From: Bradyrhizobium macuxiense | GTDB lineage: Bacteria; Pseudomonadota; Alphaproteobacteria; Rhizobiales; Xanthobacteraceae | Reading direction: 5' to 3' | DNA length: 64,000 bases | NCBI RefSeq assembly: GCF_007993935.1 | Contig: NZ_VITY01000003.1 | Coordinates: 186,001 to 250,000 of the forward strand | Part shown: positions 43,346 through 52,159 of the stretch, piece after piece | How the letters are laid out: every line of letters starts with the position of its first letter | Numbering within the stretch: the stretch's first letter is position 1 | Translations under genes and position numbers: made by a program | The notes under the pieces: generated by a model | Seen by the model: the letters and a program-made list of their open reading frames with translations, nothing else | What the model was told of the DNA's origin: nothing | Database searches by the model: none

Positions 43346-43570
43346 ATGCGTTCGATTACACTGAGCTTCGCCGTTGCAACTGCGATTGCTCTGTTCACGT
43401 TCGGTCAGTCGGCCTCTGCCGCCCCGATCGGGGCAGTCGTGAAGGCGTGCGACAGAACCGCAGGGTGCAATTACAACCTGAACAAGGCCGGAGACCTGTC
43501 GGGCTGCTCCTCGAAGGCCTGCTTCTACTGCCCGAACGACGGCAAGCGGCAGTGCTTCCCGGTGCAGTAA
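43346..43570 (+). CDS. small secreted cysteine-rich protein
   Basis: A 74-residue protein with a signal peptide (ITLSFAVATAIALFTFGQSA, cleavage after ASA) and a mature part of about 48 residues with six cysteines: KACDRTAGCNYNLN, GCSSKACFYCPNDGKRQC, close to the end FPVQ. Six cysteines in so small a domain indicate three disulfides and a stable extracellular or periplasmic fold. A strong GGAGGAGGG ribosome site lies before the ATG. I do not know a function; similar small Cys-rich exported proteins occur in rhizobia. Confidence 0.85.
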   Translation: MRSITLSFAVATAIALFTFGQSASAAPIGAVVKACDRTAGCNYNLNKAGDLSGCSSKACFYCPNDGKRQCFPVQ

Positions 43571-43619
43571 GCAGCCAGGGGCTCGCTACTGGCGGGCCCC
43601 TTTGCTTCTCAGGGATCGG

Positions 43620-43895
43620 CTAGGCTGCGTCGGTGACCAGCTGAGATCTCTCGGTGACACGCTTCTCGAGCGTGGCGATGGTACCCTTGAGATTGGCGTA
43701 CCGCTCATTGAGCGACCTTGCCAGGATCGGGTACCTGGCGTCCGACCGGTCACGAATCCCCGCGCGCGCTTCTTCGGTGGCGATGTCGGCTTCGATCTGC
43801 TGGCAGACCAGGACAAGATCGGACAGCATCTTGCTGATCGTCGACTCTCGTCCGTCGTGTCCGCGAGCTGTCTCAAAACGATGGTGCATGTTCAT
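43620..43895 (-). CDS. 91-residue helical hypothetical protein
   Basis: A soluble, charged protein opening MNMHHRFETARGHDGRESTI, with a helical body (SKMLSDLVLVCQQIEADIAT, then EEARAGIRDRSDARYPILAR and SLNERYANLKGTIATLEKRV) that looks like two antiparallel helices. GGAG lies seven bases before the ATG; the frame is open further upstream without codon support. It is convergent with the Cys-rich gene, 49 bases apart. Function is unknown. Confidence 0.7.
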   Translation of the reverse strand: MNMHHRFETARGHDGRESTISKMLSDLVLVCQQIEADIATEEARAGIRDRSDARYPILARSLNERYANLKGTIATLEKRVTERSQLVTDAA

Positions 43896-44062
43896 GTGCG
43901 TGCTCCGAATGTCTGAGTTCGGCACACCGAGAACCGCCGGCGCCGAACTATTCACGGATGCATCGCAAATAGCCTGCCAGTCGTGGGTCCGTAACAATAC
44001 GGTCGGGGCGGTCTGACGCGGAGGTGCCACCCGGTGGCGACAGCCTGCTGGGTCTCGCGAGA

Positions 44063-44743
44063 CTAGTCTCGCCGCCACGCCGGAATGCAGGCGCTGAGCG
44101 TGACGCGCTTGTAGTCGCGGGCGGCATCCTGATCGCCGGCTTGTTCGGCAAACCTGACCGCGGCCTCCATATCTTGAGCGGCGGACGCGCTGTCGCAGAA
44201 CAGGCTATGAATTTCAGCCCGGTATCGATAGGCCCTGTAGTTCATCGGGTTGTACGAAAGCGCCAGATTGTAGTTGCTTTGCTCCTCGGTGGCGACTAGG
44301 CGCGCTTCATCCGATTGGCTGTTGAAGTTGGTGAGGCGATTGAGCGACTGGAGTGAGCCGAGCTCCAAATAACGCAGAGACATCGCGCCAAGACTTGCAG
44401 GAAGTGCGTCGCTCGACGAAGAAGGTTGCTCCGCCGCGGTGTTCGCGCGTTCGATTTCGATCTTTTTATATTTTATGGCGTTGTCGTAGTCCCGCAAGCT
44501 CTGGAACGTGCTCGATATCTCGCCGTTGATCGGCGCAAGATAGGCGGTCGAGAGTCGTCGATCGCTCAGCAGGTTGAGGCATGCCCGGATCTTTGCCTGC
44601 GCAGGCAACACATCACGACATTCCTTGCCAACCACACGCCACTCGTCCCGCGAATGCACCGTCGGCGGCGTCTGTGCAGCCGGCAGAACGAGAACCAGTG
44701 CGAAGCAAATCGCTGACCTGAGACCGCGGCTTGAGCCATCCAT
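44063..44743 (-). CDS. exported TPR-like protein
   Basis: A 226-residue protein with an N-terminal signal peptide (LRSAICFALVLVLPAAQT). The mature part is helical and ends in TPR-like units (SNYNLALSYNPMNYRAYRYR, AEIHSLFCDSASAAQDMEAA and VRFAEQAGDQDAARDYKRVT). Cysteines at four positions (CRD, CLNLL, CDS, CIPAW) suit a periplasmic disulfide. The pattern resembles tetratricopeptide scaffold proteins but the family is not identified. It lies on the same strand as the small helical gene, 167 bases upstream of it. Confidence 0.75.
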   Translation of the reverse strand: MDGSSRGLRSAICFALVLVLPAAQTPPTVHSRDEWRVVGKECRDVLPAQAKIRACLNLLSDRRLSTAYLAPINGEISSTFQSLRDYDNAIKYKKIEIERANTAAEQPSSSSDALPASLGAMSLRYLELGSLQSLNRLTNFNSQSDEARLVATEEQSNYNLALSYNPMNYRAYRYRAEIHSLFCDSASAAQDMEAAVRFAEQAGDQDAARDYKRVTLSACIPAWRRD

Positions 44744-45104
44744 CTTGGTTCTTCGCCTTCAGCCCGATCTCGCTAAACTAGCTGGCGGTTTCTTCGTGCG
44801 GGCTTCCTGATCATTTGATGCCAAATAATCATCCCGAGGGGAAGCCTGCCGCTTCCATGTCGGCCCTCGCGCGCGCCCGTTGAGGTCGCCGCGGGTACAC
44901 CAGACGGACTCAAAGGTGAGGCCGTTCGAGACTGGGAAAAGACCGAACGGCCTCAGCCGGCCCGTAGGACCAAAAATGGAAGAAATGGGTCGGCACTCCA
45001 GCTACGGAGCTGCCGGGCACATGGTTTCACTGGCCAATTGACGTTGCGAGCATACGCAGTGCCTGCGCAACAAACGACGTTGCCTGAACGAATGAGGCCG
45101 CTTG
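44744..45104. other. 361-base intergenic stretch with one hairpin
   Basis: No frame shows coding character. The clear feature is the hairpin at 44917-44955, listed separately. The rest probably contains the promoter of the exported TPR-like gene (whose start is at its left edge) and the 3' untranslated region of the gene to the right. Confidence 0.5.
44917..44955 (-). terminator. 12-bp stem hairpin
   Basis: TGAGGCCGTTCG (44917-44928) and CGAACGGCCTCA (44944-44955) pair perfectly around a 15-base loop. It lies 150 bases past the stop of the minus-strand gene at 45105-45386, and CCTTTGAG follows on that strand. A likely transcript end. Confidence 0.55.
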
Positions 45105-45386
45105 CTATGAGCGCGCAGGGTCGGCTTGACGACAGGTCGTCAAGACAAACGCCGCCTTGCTGCATTGCCACTCGCTGCCAAGCGCAGCGCTTGAGACCGG
45201 CCGCGGCGCAGCAACGATCGCCAGGACCGCAACCATGCCGGCCAGCGAAGTGGCGATGACGAGCCTGCCTGCTTTGGATGCGAAGCGCTGCGCTAGCCAG
45301 GGACTCAAGTCGGCGGAGCGACGAAGCTGGGCGTTACGCAAAACCTGGTCGAGATCCTGGAATTGAATGCCATCGTCGTGCTGCAT
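45105..45386 (-). CDS. 93-residue single-pass membrane protein
   Basis: A protein opening MQHDDGIQFQDLDQVLRNAQ, with a soluble N-terminal part, a basic stretch before the membrane (LAQRFASKAGR) and one hydrophobic helix (LVIATSLAGMVAVLAIVAAP, about residues 41-60). The outer C-terminal part has two cysteines (SEWQCSK, LTTCRQ) about 13 apart that could form a disulfide. The ATG chosen has GGGG then TAAAGCC before it; a longer frame of twelve more codons is possible. Family unknown. Confidence 0.6.
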   Translation of the reverse strand: MQHDDGIQFQDLDQVLRNAQLRRSADLSPWLAQRFASKAGRLVIATSLAGMVAVLAIVAAPRPVSSAALGSEWQCSKAAFVLTTCRQADPARS

Positions 45387-45584
45387 GGCTTTACCCCGGA
45401 AATGTTCAGGTGAAGAAAACAATGCGGCGAGGTTGGGCGCGATTTGTTTCGCGCTCGCTTCGAGGTGCCGGGAATGATGTTTCGTTCACGTGGAGGTGAC
45501 TGCCGGTTCACACCGGGCGGGCCGAAGCCCGAATTTCTCCACGCAGATACCTGGAGACCATCGTTGGGCAGCCGGTTGTGGGGC

Positions 45585-45677
45585 TGGCGGAGAGGGAGGG
45601 ATTCGAACCCTCGATACAGCTTGAGACCGTATGACGCTTTAGCAAAGCGTTGCCTTCAGCCACTCGGCCACCTCTCC
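45585..45677 (-). tRNA. tRNA-Ser (anticodon GCU)
   Basis: On the minus strand, GGAGAGG pairs with CCTCTCC at the acceptor stem, the D-arm is GCCGAGTGGCTGAAGGC, the anticodon stem-loop is ACGCT-TTGCTAA-AGCGT with anticodon GCT (reads AGC/AGU serine codons), there is a long variable arm as expected for serine, and the T-loop is GGTTCGAATCC. The 3' CCA is encoded (45585-45587). There is no integrase gene or repeated 3' end nearby, so it does not appear to be an occupied integration site. Confidence 0.95.
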
Positions 45678-45928
45678 AATGGCGCCGATATGCCCGAGTG
45701 GGCGCTGAGCCGCAAGCGGCAGATTCAGATTGCGACAAGGTGATTTAGTGGCAGCTCACCCGCCGGCCGCCCCGGAGCGGGCGCAGAGCCTCTATATTGC
45801 GCAGCGATTTGGCGGTGTGGGTCCGGTCGAATGAATTAAATATCATATATAACAATGAGTTAGATTGTTTTTTAGCCAGGCCTGAACGCTGCCGGTCGCA
45901 AGGCTGTTGAAAACCGCCTGGCGCGGGC

Positions 45929-48445
45929 TCACTCCGCGCTGGTGCCGCGGTGCAGATCGGCCTCGATCTGCAATCTGGTGCCGCCGCCGAAGCGGGCGCG
46001 GTAGACCTGCAGGTTCTCCATGATGCGCTGGACGTAGTTCCGTGTCTCCGAGAACGGAATCAGCTCGACCCAGTCGACCGCGTCGACCTTGGGATCGCGC
46101 GGGTCGCCGTAGCGCTCGATCCACTTCTTCACGCTGCCGCGGCCGGCATTGTAGGCGGCGAAGGTGAGGATGTAAGAGCCGCGATAGTCCTCGAGCAGGC
46201 CGCCGAGCTCGGCCGCGCCGAGCGTCGCGTTGTAGACCGGGTCGGTCTTCATCCGGTTGAGATCGAAGCCGATGCCGGCCCGCTTGCAGACGTAGCGTCC
46301 GGCGTCCGGCGTCACCTGCATCAGGCCGTAGGCCTGCGCCGGCGACACCACCGCCGGATTGAACGCGCTCTCCTGGCGCGCGATCGCGTAGACCACGCTC
46401 TGTTCGACCTCCGGCCCGACCTGGCGGAACGACGGGATGCCGTTCACCGGATAAGCGTAGTGGTCGAACGGCAGTCCGCGGTTGAGGGCGGATTTGCCCA
46501 TCAGCAGCATGCCGCGGGCATCGCCATGGCGTGCGGTGAGCTCGCCGAGGCCGGCCAGCGCTTCCGGATCGCCGTTGTCGCCCATGTCGCCGAAGATCGG
46601 GATCGCGAGCTCGCGCGCGTCGATTTCGTAGAGCAGCCCGACCGCCCGCACGATCTCCAGCCGATCGGCGCCACGGCCGCGCGGCGCGCTGTTCAGCTCG
46701 ATCTGCGGCAGGCCGAGTTTGGCGCGCGCGAGCTGGCCGTAATAGCTGGTGGATTGCTCGGCCGCGCGTGCATAGGCCGCGCGTGCTTCCTGGCCGCGGC
46801 CGGCGGCTTCCGCGGCGCGGCCCTGCCAATAACCGGCACGCGCGAGCGCCGTCGGGTTGGCGCTGCCGACGCCGATCCGCGCGAAGTGCTGGGAGGCGAG
46901 GGCGGGATCGTTGAGGAAGCGCAGCGCGATCCAGCCCGAGGTGAATTCCTGCTCGGTCTTGTAGATGTCACGGGCCGGCAGCGCCGCGTCGCGCGCGATC
47001 AGATAGGCGGTGCGAAACTCGTTGACGTCGATCATCTTGCGCGCCAGCAGGCGGCGCTCGACCCACCATTCGTCGGCATTGTAGAGCCGCGCGGCGTCCT
47101 TCGGCGCGCTCAGCATCAGCCGCGCGGCCTCACTGAACTTCTCCTCGCGGCGCAGCAGCTGGATCTTGGCGAACAGATAGCCGGTGTCGCCGGACAGTTC
47201 GCTCGGCACCGCTTCGAGCAGCGCGCGCAGGTTCGAGCCCTTGCGATTGGCGGCGATGCGCGCCTTGGCGAGCGCCAGATAGCCGGAGCCGAGCCGCTTG
47301 GCCTCGCGGATGCCGGCAGCCTCGTTGTCGGTGCCATAGAGCATCGTGTCCATGCGCGCCTTGTGGTCGGCGGCGGTCAGGAACGAGCCGAACATTTCGA
47401 GCGCGGTGGTTTCGGTCTCCTCGCTCATCCCGTCATTGCGCCAGGCCTCGCGGACCAGGCGCTCGGCGTTGCCGCGGTCGCCGCGTCCGACCATCACCTT
47501 GGCGAGCGCGAGCCGGCCCTTGGCGGAGACCGGCGATTCATTCTGGAACCAGCCCCAGACCGCGGAGTCGTCGCGATGGTCGTCCCATAGCGAGGCCTCG
47601 ATGCGGCGGCGCAGGAAGGTCTGCGAGGGCCAGCTCGGATTGGCGTCGAGGAAGGCGCGGTAGCGCTCGACCGAGGCGCCGTTGTCCTCGCTGCGCAGGA
47701 TCAGCCATTCCGCAAGCTTGCGCGCGACCGGATCGGAGATCGAGGCCTCGGCCTCGGTTGCGTCAGAGGGCCTGCGCTTGCGCAACAGCTCGACGACGCT
47801 GGCGAGCGCTTCCTTGTCCGACTGCGAGGTCGACGATGTCGCGGCCACGGCCGCAGGAAGCACCGGCTTGCGCGCGAGCGGCGCGGCATGCTGGCGGGTC
47901 GCCGGAACCAGCGCGGGGGCGGGCACCGACCTGCTCGAGACAGTACCCGTCGCCGCCGGCGAGATGTGCTTTGAAGTCGTGGCCGTGGTGGTCCTCGGTT
48001 CGGCGGACTTCGGAGCTGTTGTCTTGTGCGCCTCGGTCTTGGGAGGGGCGGCCTTGGCTCCGTCTGTCATGGCCGTACCGGACTTGGAAGCGACCGGTTT
48101 GGAAGCGGCCGGCTTGGCAGCGTCGGTCTTGGCTGTGCTGTGCTTGGTGTCGCCGCTCTTGGTTTCACCGCTCTTGGTTTCGCTGCTCTTGGTCGCGGCT
48201 GGCTTGGAAGCCGCCGGCTTCGAAGTCGAGGTCTTGGGAGTGGCGCTCTTGGAAGCCGCAGTCTTCGGCGCGGCAGGCTTCGCAGCACTGGATTTGGACG
48301 CCGACTCTTGGGCAGCCGGCTTTGCGGTTGGAACATCTTCGGCGGCCCGGGCGTCGGGCGTGATGGCGGCAAGGCCGACAACGAGCGCCAGGCTCGTCGC
48401 CAGCGCCGTCGACCGCAATGTGCCTGCGCGAACGGAACGGATCAC
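45929..48445 (-). CDS. slt: soluble lytic murein transglycosylase
   Basis: An 838-residue periplasmic transglycosylase that cuts peptidoglycan to form anhydromuropeptides. A signal peptide (RSTALATSLALVVGLAAITP) is followed by about 130 residues of Lys/Ala/Pro/Ser/Thr-rich low-complexity linker (KPAAQESASKSSAAKPAAPK and onward). A long helical superhelix comes next (about 210-600). The C-terminal catalytic domain has ARQESAFNPAVVSPAQAYGL with the catalytic Glu, then MQVTPDAG and FAAYNAGRGSVKKWI. GTG is chosen because GAGGA lies seven bases upstream and the signal peptide begins there; the frame is open 38 codons further. The long linker is larger than in E. coli Slt. Confidence 0.92.
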   Translation of the reverse strand: MIRSVRAGTLRSTALATSLALVVGLAAITPDARAAEDVPTAKPAAQESASKSSAAKPAAPKTAASKSATPKTSTSKPAASKPAATKSSETKSGETKSGDTKHSTAKTDAAKPAASKPVASKSGTAMTDGAKAAPPKTEAHKTTAPKSAEPRTTTATTSKHISPAATGTVSSRSVPAPALVPATRQHAAPLARKPVLPAAVAATSSTSQSDKEALASVVELLRKRRPSDATEAEASISDPVARKLAEWLILRSEDNGASVERYRAFLDANPSWPSQTFLRRRIEASLWDDHRDDSAVWGWFQNESPVSAKGRLALAKVMVGRGDRGNAERLVREAWRNDGMSEETETTALEMFGSFLTAADHKARMDTMLYGTDNEAAGIREAKRLGSGYLALAKARIAANRKGSNLRALLEAVPSELSGDTGYLFAKIQLLRREEKFSEAARLMLSAPKDAARLYNADEWWVERRLLARKMIDVNEFRTAYLIARDAALPARDIYKTEQEFTSGWIALRFLNDPALASQHFARIGVGSANPTALARAGYWQGRAAEAAGRGQEARAAYARAAEQSTSYYGQLARAKLGLPQIELNSAPRGRGADRLEIVRAVGLLYEIDARELAIPIFGDMGDNGDPEALAGLGELTARHGDARGMLLMGKSALNRGLPFDHYAYPVNGIPSFRQVGPEVEQSVVYAIARQESAFNPAVVSPAQAYGLMQVTPDAGRYVCKRAGIGFDLNRMKTDPVYNATLGAAELGGLLEDYRGSYILTFAAYNAGRGSVKKWIERYGDPRDPKVDAVDWVELIPFSETRNYVQRIMENLQVYRARFGGGTRLQIEADLHRGTSAE

Positions 48446-48773
48446 AGAAGTCCTCTGCGGCCCCGAATCATCTGGTCGTTTGGGCCATGGGTTCTTATTT
48501 GATTGAAAACGTAGACAAAATACTAAGAAGCGTGCCGGTGCGGCTGTTTGCGCCAGCACAACGGCAAAATCGCGGCTGGAAGCGGTTTCGCGCGCCGCAG
48601 ATTACCGTTGGGAATAGGTACGGTACGGCCCTTTCGCCTGTCGGCCAGACCCGATATGAATTGCCCTTCATGGCGTTTCGCATCAACCGGGTGCCGGTTG
48701 CACGGACGTAAAGCACGACAACAACAAGGGTCCGTCGACCTAGCCTTTAGCCTGAAGCGTTTGGAGGAAGTCC

Positions 48774-49664
48774 ATGGCAGCCAAGACAAAATTCCGGGGA
48801 TCATTCACTGCCTTGGTTACGCCCTTCAAAAACGGCTCGGTCGATGAGGCGGCGTTCCGCGGCCTCGTGAACTGGCAGATCGCCGAGGGCACGCACGGCC
48901 TGGTGCCGGTCGGCACGACCGGCGAAAGCCCGACGCTGAGCCACGACGAGCACAAGCGGGTGGTCGAGTGGTGCATCGAGGAGGCCAAGGGCCGGGTGCC
49001 CGTGATCGCCGGCGCCGGCTCGAATTCGACCAAGGAGGCGATCGAGCTCGCCGAGCACGCCGAGAAGGCCGGCGCCAATGCGGTGCTGATCGTGACGCCG
49101 TACTACAACAAGCCGACCCAGGAAGGCATGTATCAGCACTTCAAGGCGATCAACGATGCGATCGGCATTCCGATCATCATCTACAACATCCCGCCGCGCT
49201 CGGTGATCGACATGTCGGTCGACACCATGAAGCGGCTGTTCGAGCTGAAGAACATCGCCGGCGTCAAGGACGCGACCGCCAGCATGGTGCGGGTTTCGCA
49301 GCAGCGCGCTGCGATGGGCGAGGACTTCAACCAGCTGTCCGGCGAGGACGCGACCATCATCGGCTACATGGCGCATGGCGGCCATGGCTGCATCTCGGTG
49401 ACCTCGAACGTCGCGCCGCGGCTGTGCTCCGAGTTCCAGACCGCCTGGCAGAAGGGCGACGTCACCACCGCGCTCAAGATCCACGACAAGCTGATGCCGC
49501 TGCACACCAACCTGTTCATCGAGAGCAATCCGGCACCGGTGAAGTACGCGATGTCGCTGCTCGGCAAGCTCGACGAGAAGCTGCGCCTGCCGATGGTGCC
49601 GGTCGCCGAATCCACCCGCCAGGCCGTCCGCAGCGCCATGGTGCATGCCGGCCTGATCAACTGA
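48774..49664 (+). CDS. dapA: 4-hydroxy-tetrahydrodipicolinate synthase
   Basis: A 296-residue class I aldolase that condenses pyruvate and aspartate semialdehyde in lysine and diaminopimelate synthesis. [20 protein letters not shown] opens the barrel; [20 protein letters not shown] holds the substrate-binding Thr pair; [14 protein letters not shown] contains the catalytic tyrosine; [10 protein letters not shown] has the Schiff-base lysine. GGAGG-like AGGAAG lies before the ATG. Length is normal. mscL and smpB follow at short spacing, a familiar alphaproteobacterial order. Confidence 0.97.
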   Translation: MAAKTKFRGSFTALVTPFKNGSVDEAAFRGLVNWQIAEGTHGLVPVGTTGESPTLSHDEHKRVVEWCIEEAKGRVPVIAGAGSNSTKEAIELAEHAEKAGANAVLIVTPYYNKPTQEGMYQHFKAINDAIGIPIIIYNIPPRSVIDMSVDTMKRLFELKNIAGVKDATASMVRVSQQRAAMGEDFNQLSGEDATIIGYMAHGGHGCISVTSNVAPRLCSEFQTAWQKGDVTTALKIHDKLMPLHTNLFIESNPAPVKYAMSLLGKLDEKLRLPMVPVAESTRQAVRSAMVHAGLIN

Positions 49665-49723
49665 GCCGGGACCGTACCGCAGTGAACAATGCCGTGCGCA
49701 ATGTCGAAGAGAAGGGGATGGGC

Positions 49724-50140
49724 ATGCTGAAGGAGTTCCGCGAATTTGCCATGAAGGGCAATGTCGTCGACCTCGCCGTCGCCGTCATCATCGGTGCAGC
49801 CTTCGGCGCCATCGTCACCTCGCTGGTCGGCGACATCATCATGCCGATCATCGGCGCGATCACGGGCGGTCTCGACTTCTCCAATTATTTCACCGGGCTT
49901 TCCAAGGCGGTCAACGCAACCAACCTGGCCGACGCCAAGAAGCAGGGCGCGGTGCTGGCCTGGGGCAACTTCCTGACGCTGACGCTGAACTTCCTGATCA
50001 TCGCTTTCGTCCTGTTCCTGGTCGTCCGCTTCATGAACCAGTTCAAGCGCAAGGATGAGGCCAAGCCCGCCGAGCCGCCGAAGCCGTCCGACGAGGTCGT
50101 GCTGCTGACGGAAATCCGCGATCTCCTCAAGAAGGGCTAA
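49724..50140 (+). CDS. mscL: large-conductance mechanosensitive channel
   Basis: A 138-residue Msc[21 protein letters not shown] is the conserved N-terminal helix and start of the first membrane helix; [20 protein letters not shown] follows, with the second helix in [20 protein letters not shown] and the cytoplasmic helix at the end ([17 protein letters not shown]). It opens under membrane tension to relieve osmotic downshock. The second ATG is used as AAGGGG is then six bases upstream. It follows dapA by 59 bases; smpB starts one base after its stop. Confidence 0.96.
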   Translation: MLKEFREFAMKGNVVDLAVAVIIGAAFGAIVTSLVGDIIMPIIGAITGGLDFSNYFTGLSKAVNATNLADAKKQGAVLAWGNFLTLTLNFLIIAFVLFLVVRFMNQFKRKDEAKPAEPPKPSDEVVLLTEIRDLLKKG

Positions 50141-50141
50141 C

Positions 50142-50615
50142 GTGGCCGAGAAGAACGAACGCCCGATCAAGGTTGTCGCCGAAAACCGAAAGGCCCGCTT
50201 CAACTACGCAATCGAGGACACCATCGAGGCCGGCATTTCGCTGACCGGCACCGAGGTGAAGTCAATCCGCAGCGGCAAGAGCACGATCGCGGAATCCTAT
50301 GCGGATTCCAAGAACGGCGAGCTGTGGCTGATCAACGCCAATATTCCCGAGTATCTGCAGGCCAACCGCTTCAACCACGAGCCGAAGCGGCCGCGAAAGC
50401 TGCTGCTGCACCGCAAGCAGATCAATAAGCTGCTCGGCGCCGTCGACCGCGAGGGCATGACGCTTATTCCGCTGAAGCTGTACTTCAACGAGCGCGGCCG
50501 TGCCAAACTGCTGCTCGCGGTCGCCAAGGGCAAGAAACTGCACGACAAGCGCGAGAGCGAGAAGAAGCGCGACTGGTCCCGCGAAAAGGGCCGCCTGATG
50601 CGGGCGCGAGGATAG
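50142..50615 (+). CDS. smpB: SsrA-binding protein SmpB
   Basis: A 157-residue SmpB, which carries tmRNA to stalled ribosomes. [20 protein letters not shown] and [20 protein letters not shown] are the family opening; [20 protein letters not shown] and [13 protein letters not shown] follow; the basic C-terminal tail ([20 protein letters not shown]) enters the ribosomal A site. The start is GTG, one base after the mscL stop, so translation is coupled. Length is normal. Confidence 0.97.
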   Translation: MAEKNERPIKVVAENRKARFNYAIEDTIEAGISLTGTEVKSIRSGKSTIAESYADSKNGELWLINANIPEYLQANRFNHEPKRPRKLLLHRKQINKLLGAVDREGMTLIPLKLYFNERGRAKLLLAVAKGKKLHDKRESEKKRDWSREKGRLMRARG

Positions 50616-50624
50616 CGTTCAAGC

Positions 50625-50709
50625 CGTCATTGCGAGGAGCGAAGCGACGAAGCAATCCACCCATCCAGTGCGCGTCGCCATGGATTGCTTCGCTTCGCTC
50701 GCAATGACG
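50625..50709. repeat. intergenic inverted repeat (same family as 19932-20019)
   Basis: CGTCATTGCGAG with GAAGCAATCCA on the left pairs with TGGATTGCTTCG and CGCAATGACG on the right. It fills the space between smpB and the peroxiredoxin gene, ending 17 bases before the latter's start, so it lies in that gene's leader or serves as the smpB terminator. Confidence 0.85.
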
Positions 50710-50726
50710 CTACGGAGATGCAGGCC

Positions 50727-51308
50727 ATGACCCAGAGCAGCCTCACCGACGTCGACTGGAGCAAGATCCCGGCGCCCACCGATGACGGTGGCGCGGCGCA
50801 CCTCGCCGGCATGACGATCCCGCCGGTGACCTTGCGGGCCACCAACGACGCGTCCGTGACGCTGTCGGCGCTCAAGGGCCGCACCGTGGTGTTCGCCTAT
50901 CCACGAACCGGCGAGCCCGGCAAGATCGGGCTGGTCGACGATTGGGACATGATCCCCGGCGCCCGCGGCTGTACGCCGCAGACCTGCGCGTTCCGCGACC
51001 TGTTCGCCGAGCTCAAGGCAGCCGGTGCTGCCCAGGTGTTCGGGCTGTCGACGCAAAGCAATGCCTACCAGACCGAGATGGCCTCGCGCCTGCATTTGCC
51101 GTTCCCGGTGCTGTCGGACGACGCGCTGGAACTGACGCACACGCTGAGATTGCCGACGATGTCGGTGGCGGGCCTGACGCTGATCAAGCGGCTTGCCCTG
51201 ATCATCGACGATGCGCGCATCACGCAGGTGTTCTATCCGGTGTTTCCGCCTGACCGGAACGCGGGCGATGTGCTGGAATGGCTGAAGGACAATCCGCGGA
51301 AGGACTAG
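50727..51308 (+). CDS. peroxiredoxin (AhpC/TSA, BCP-like)
   Basis: A 193-residue thiol peroxidase. It has the redoxin beta-sheet (LKGRTVVFAYPRTGEPGK) and the Cys pair in PGARGCTPQTCAFRDLFAEL: the first Cys is the expected peroxidatic residue, five before the second, the BCP arrangement. GLSTQSNAYQTEMASRLHLP and FPVLSDDALELTHTLRLPTM follow. Reduces hydroperoxides using thiols. Start: the second of two ATGs nine bases apart. The upstream inverted repeat lies within the leader. Family is clear; subfamily (BCP/PrxQ-like) is less so. Confidence 0.9.
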   Translation: MTQSSLTDVDWSKIPAPTDDGGAAHLAGMTIPPVTLRATNDASVTLSALKGRTVVFAYPRTGEPGKIGLVDDWDMIPGARGCTPQTCAFRDLFAELKAAGAAQVFGLSTQSNAYQTEMASRLHLPFPVLSDDALELTHTLRLPTMSVAGLTLIKRLALIIDDARITQVFYPVFPPDRNAGDVLEWLKDNPRKD

Positions 51309-51499
51309 CTAGCGCAGCCGGGGCGCTGACAAAATATCGAAAACAACCCCATGCAAAGCAGCCGGCGGCGGCCGGTGTCCGACCAGGCAACTTGACACGT
51401 CGGGCAAATCAGGGATATTTTTCTATTATTCAGAAATGATGTCCCGCGGGGTTTGCGGGCTTCGGATAAGCGGTTCGCAAAGCGGATACCGGAAGGGCG

Positions 51500-52159
51500 C
51501 TAGCCGAGATCCTTCCGCACCGTCGCGAAGACCTTGCGGAACATGTCGGTCGTCAGCACACCGGTGTTCGTGTTGTAGCGCGAGCAGTGGTAGCTGTCGT
51601 AGAGCTTGTACTTGCCGATGCTATGCACGGCGCCATGCACAAACGGCGCTGCGGCAAGACGAACCCCCAATGCCTTCAGGGTCGATTCGTGGGCGATACG
51701 CCCGAGCAGCACGATGGCCCGCACCTTCGGCATCGCAGCAATGGTGGCGCTGAGGAACTGCCGGCAGGTGTTGATCTCGGCCGGCAGCGGCTTGTTCTGC
51801 GGCGGCACGCAGCGCACCGCGTTGCTGATCCGGCTGTCGACCAGCGTCATGCCGTCGTCCGGCCGCGCCTGGTAGACGCCGCTGGCAAAGCCATATTCGA
51901 GCAGGGTGGCGTAGAGCAGGTCGCCGGCGTAGTCGCCGGTGAACGGGCGGCCGGTGCGGTTGGCGCCCTGCATGCCCGGCGCGAGCCCGACGATCAGTAA
52001 CCGTGCGTTCGGATCCCCGAAGGATTCCACCGGCGAGTTGAACCAGTCCGGGTGGAGTTTGCGCGCCTGTGCGCGAAAGTCGGCCAGCCTGACGCAGAGC
52101 TGACAGTTGCTGTCGGGACGCGTGGGTGCGGCGACGAGGTTACTCGTCGAAATCGTCAT
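51500..52159 (-). CDS. family 5 uracil-DNA glycosylase (UdgB-type)
   Basis: A 219-residue uracil-DNA glycosylase-like protein of family 5. Motif A is LIVGLAPGMQGANRTGRPF (GLAPG, about residues 52-66); the later motif is SYHCSRYNTNTGVLT (HxxNxxT-like). Four cysteines positioned NCQLC near the start and VRCVPP/NTCRQFL further on match the iron-sulfur ligands of this family. It removes deaminated bases from DNA. GGGAG lies five bases before the ATG; a longer frame upstream overlaps the NYN gene. The start overlaps the NYN gene end by 20 bases on the same strand, so expression is coupled. Confidence 0.9.
   Translation of the reverse strand: MTISTSNLVAAPTRPDSNCQLCVRLADFRAQARKLHPDWFNSPVESFGDPNARLLIVGLAPGMQGANRTGRPFTGDYAGDLLYATLLEYGFASGVYQARPDDGMTLVDSRISNAVRCVPPQNKPLPAEINTCRQFLSATIAAMPKVRAIVLLGRIAHESTLKALGVRLAAAPFVHGAVHSIGKYKLYDSYHCSRYNTNTGVLTTDMFRKVFATVRKDLG

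Noticed and set aside
45585..45677. tRNA-Ser as the attachment site of an integrated island
   Set aside because: No integrase gene and no repeated copy of the tRNA 3' end was found on either side within the window.
45950..47590. 546-codon plus-strand frame
   Set aside because: Antisense to the lytic transglycosylase, whose catalytic motifs are clear on the minus strand.
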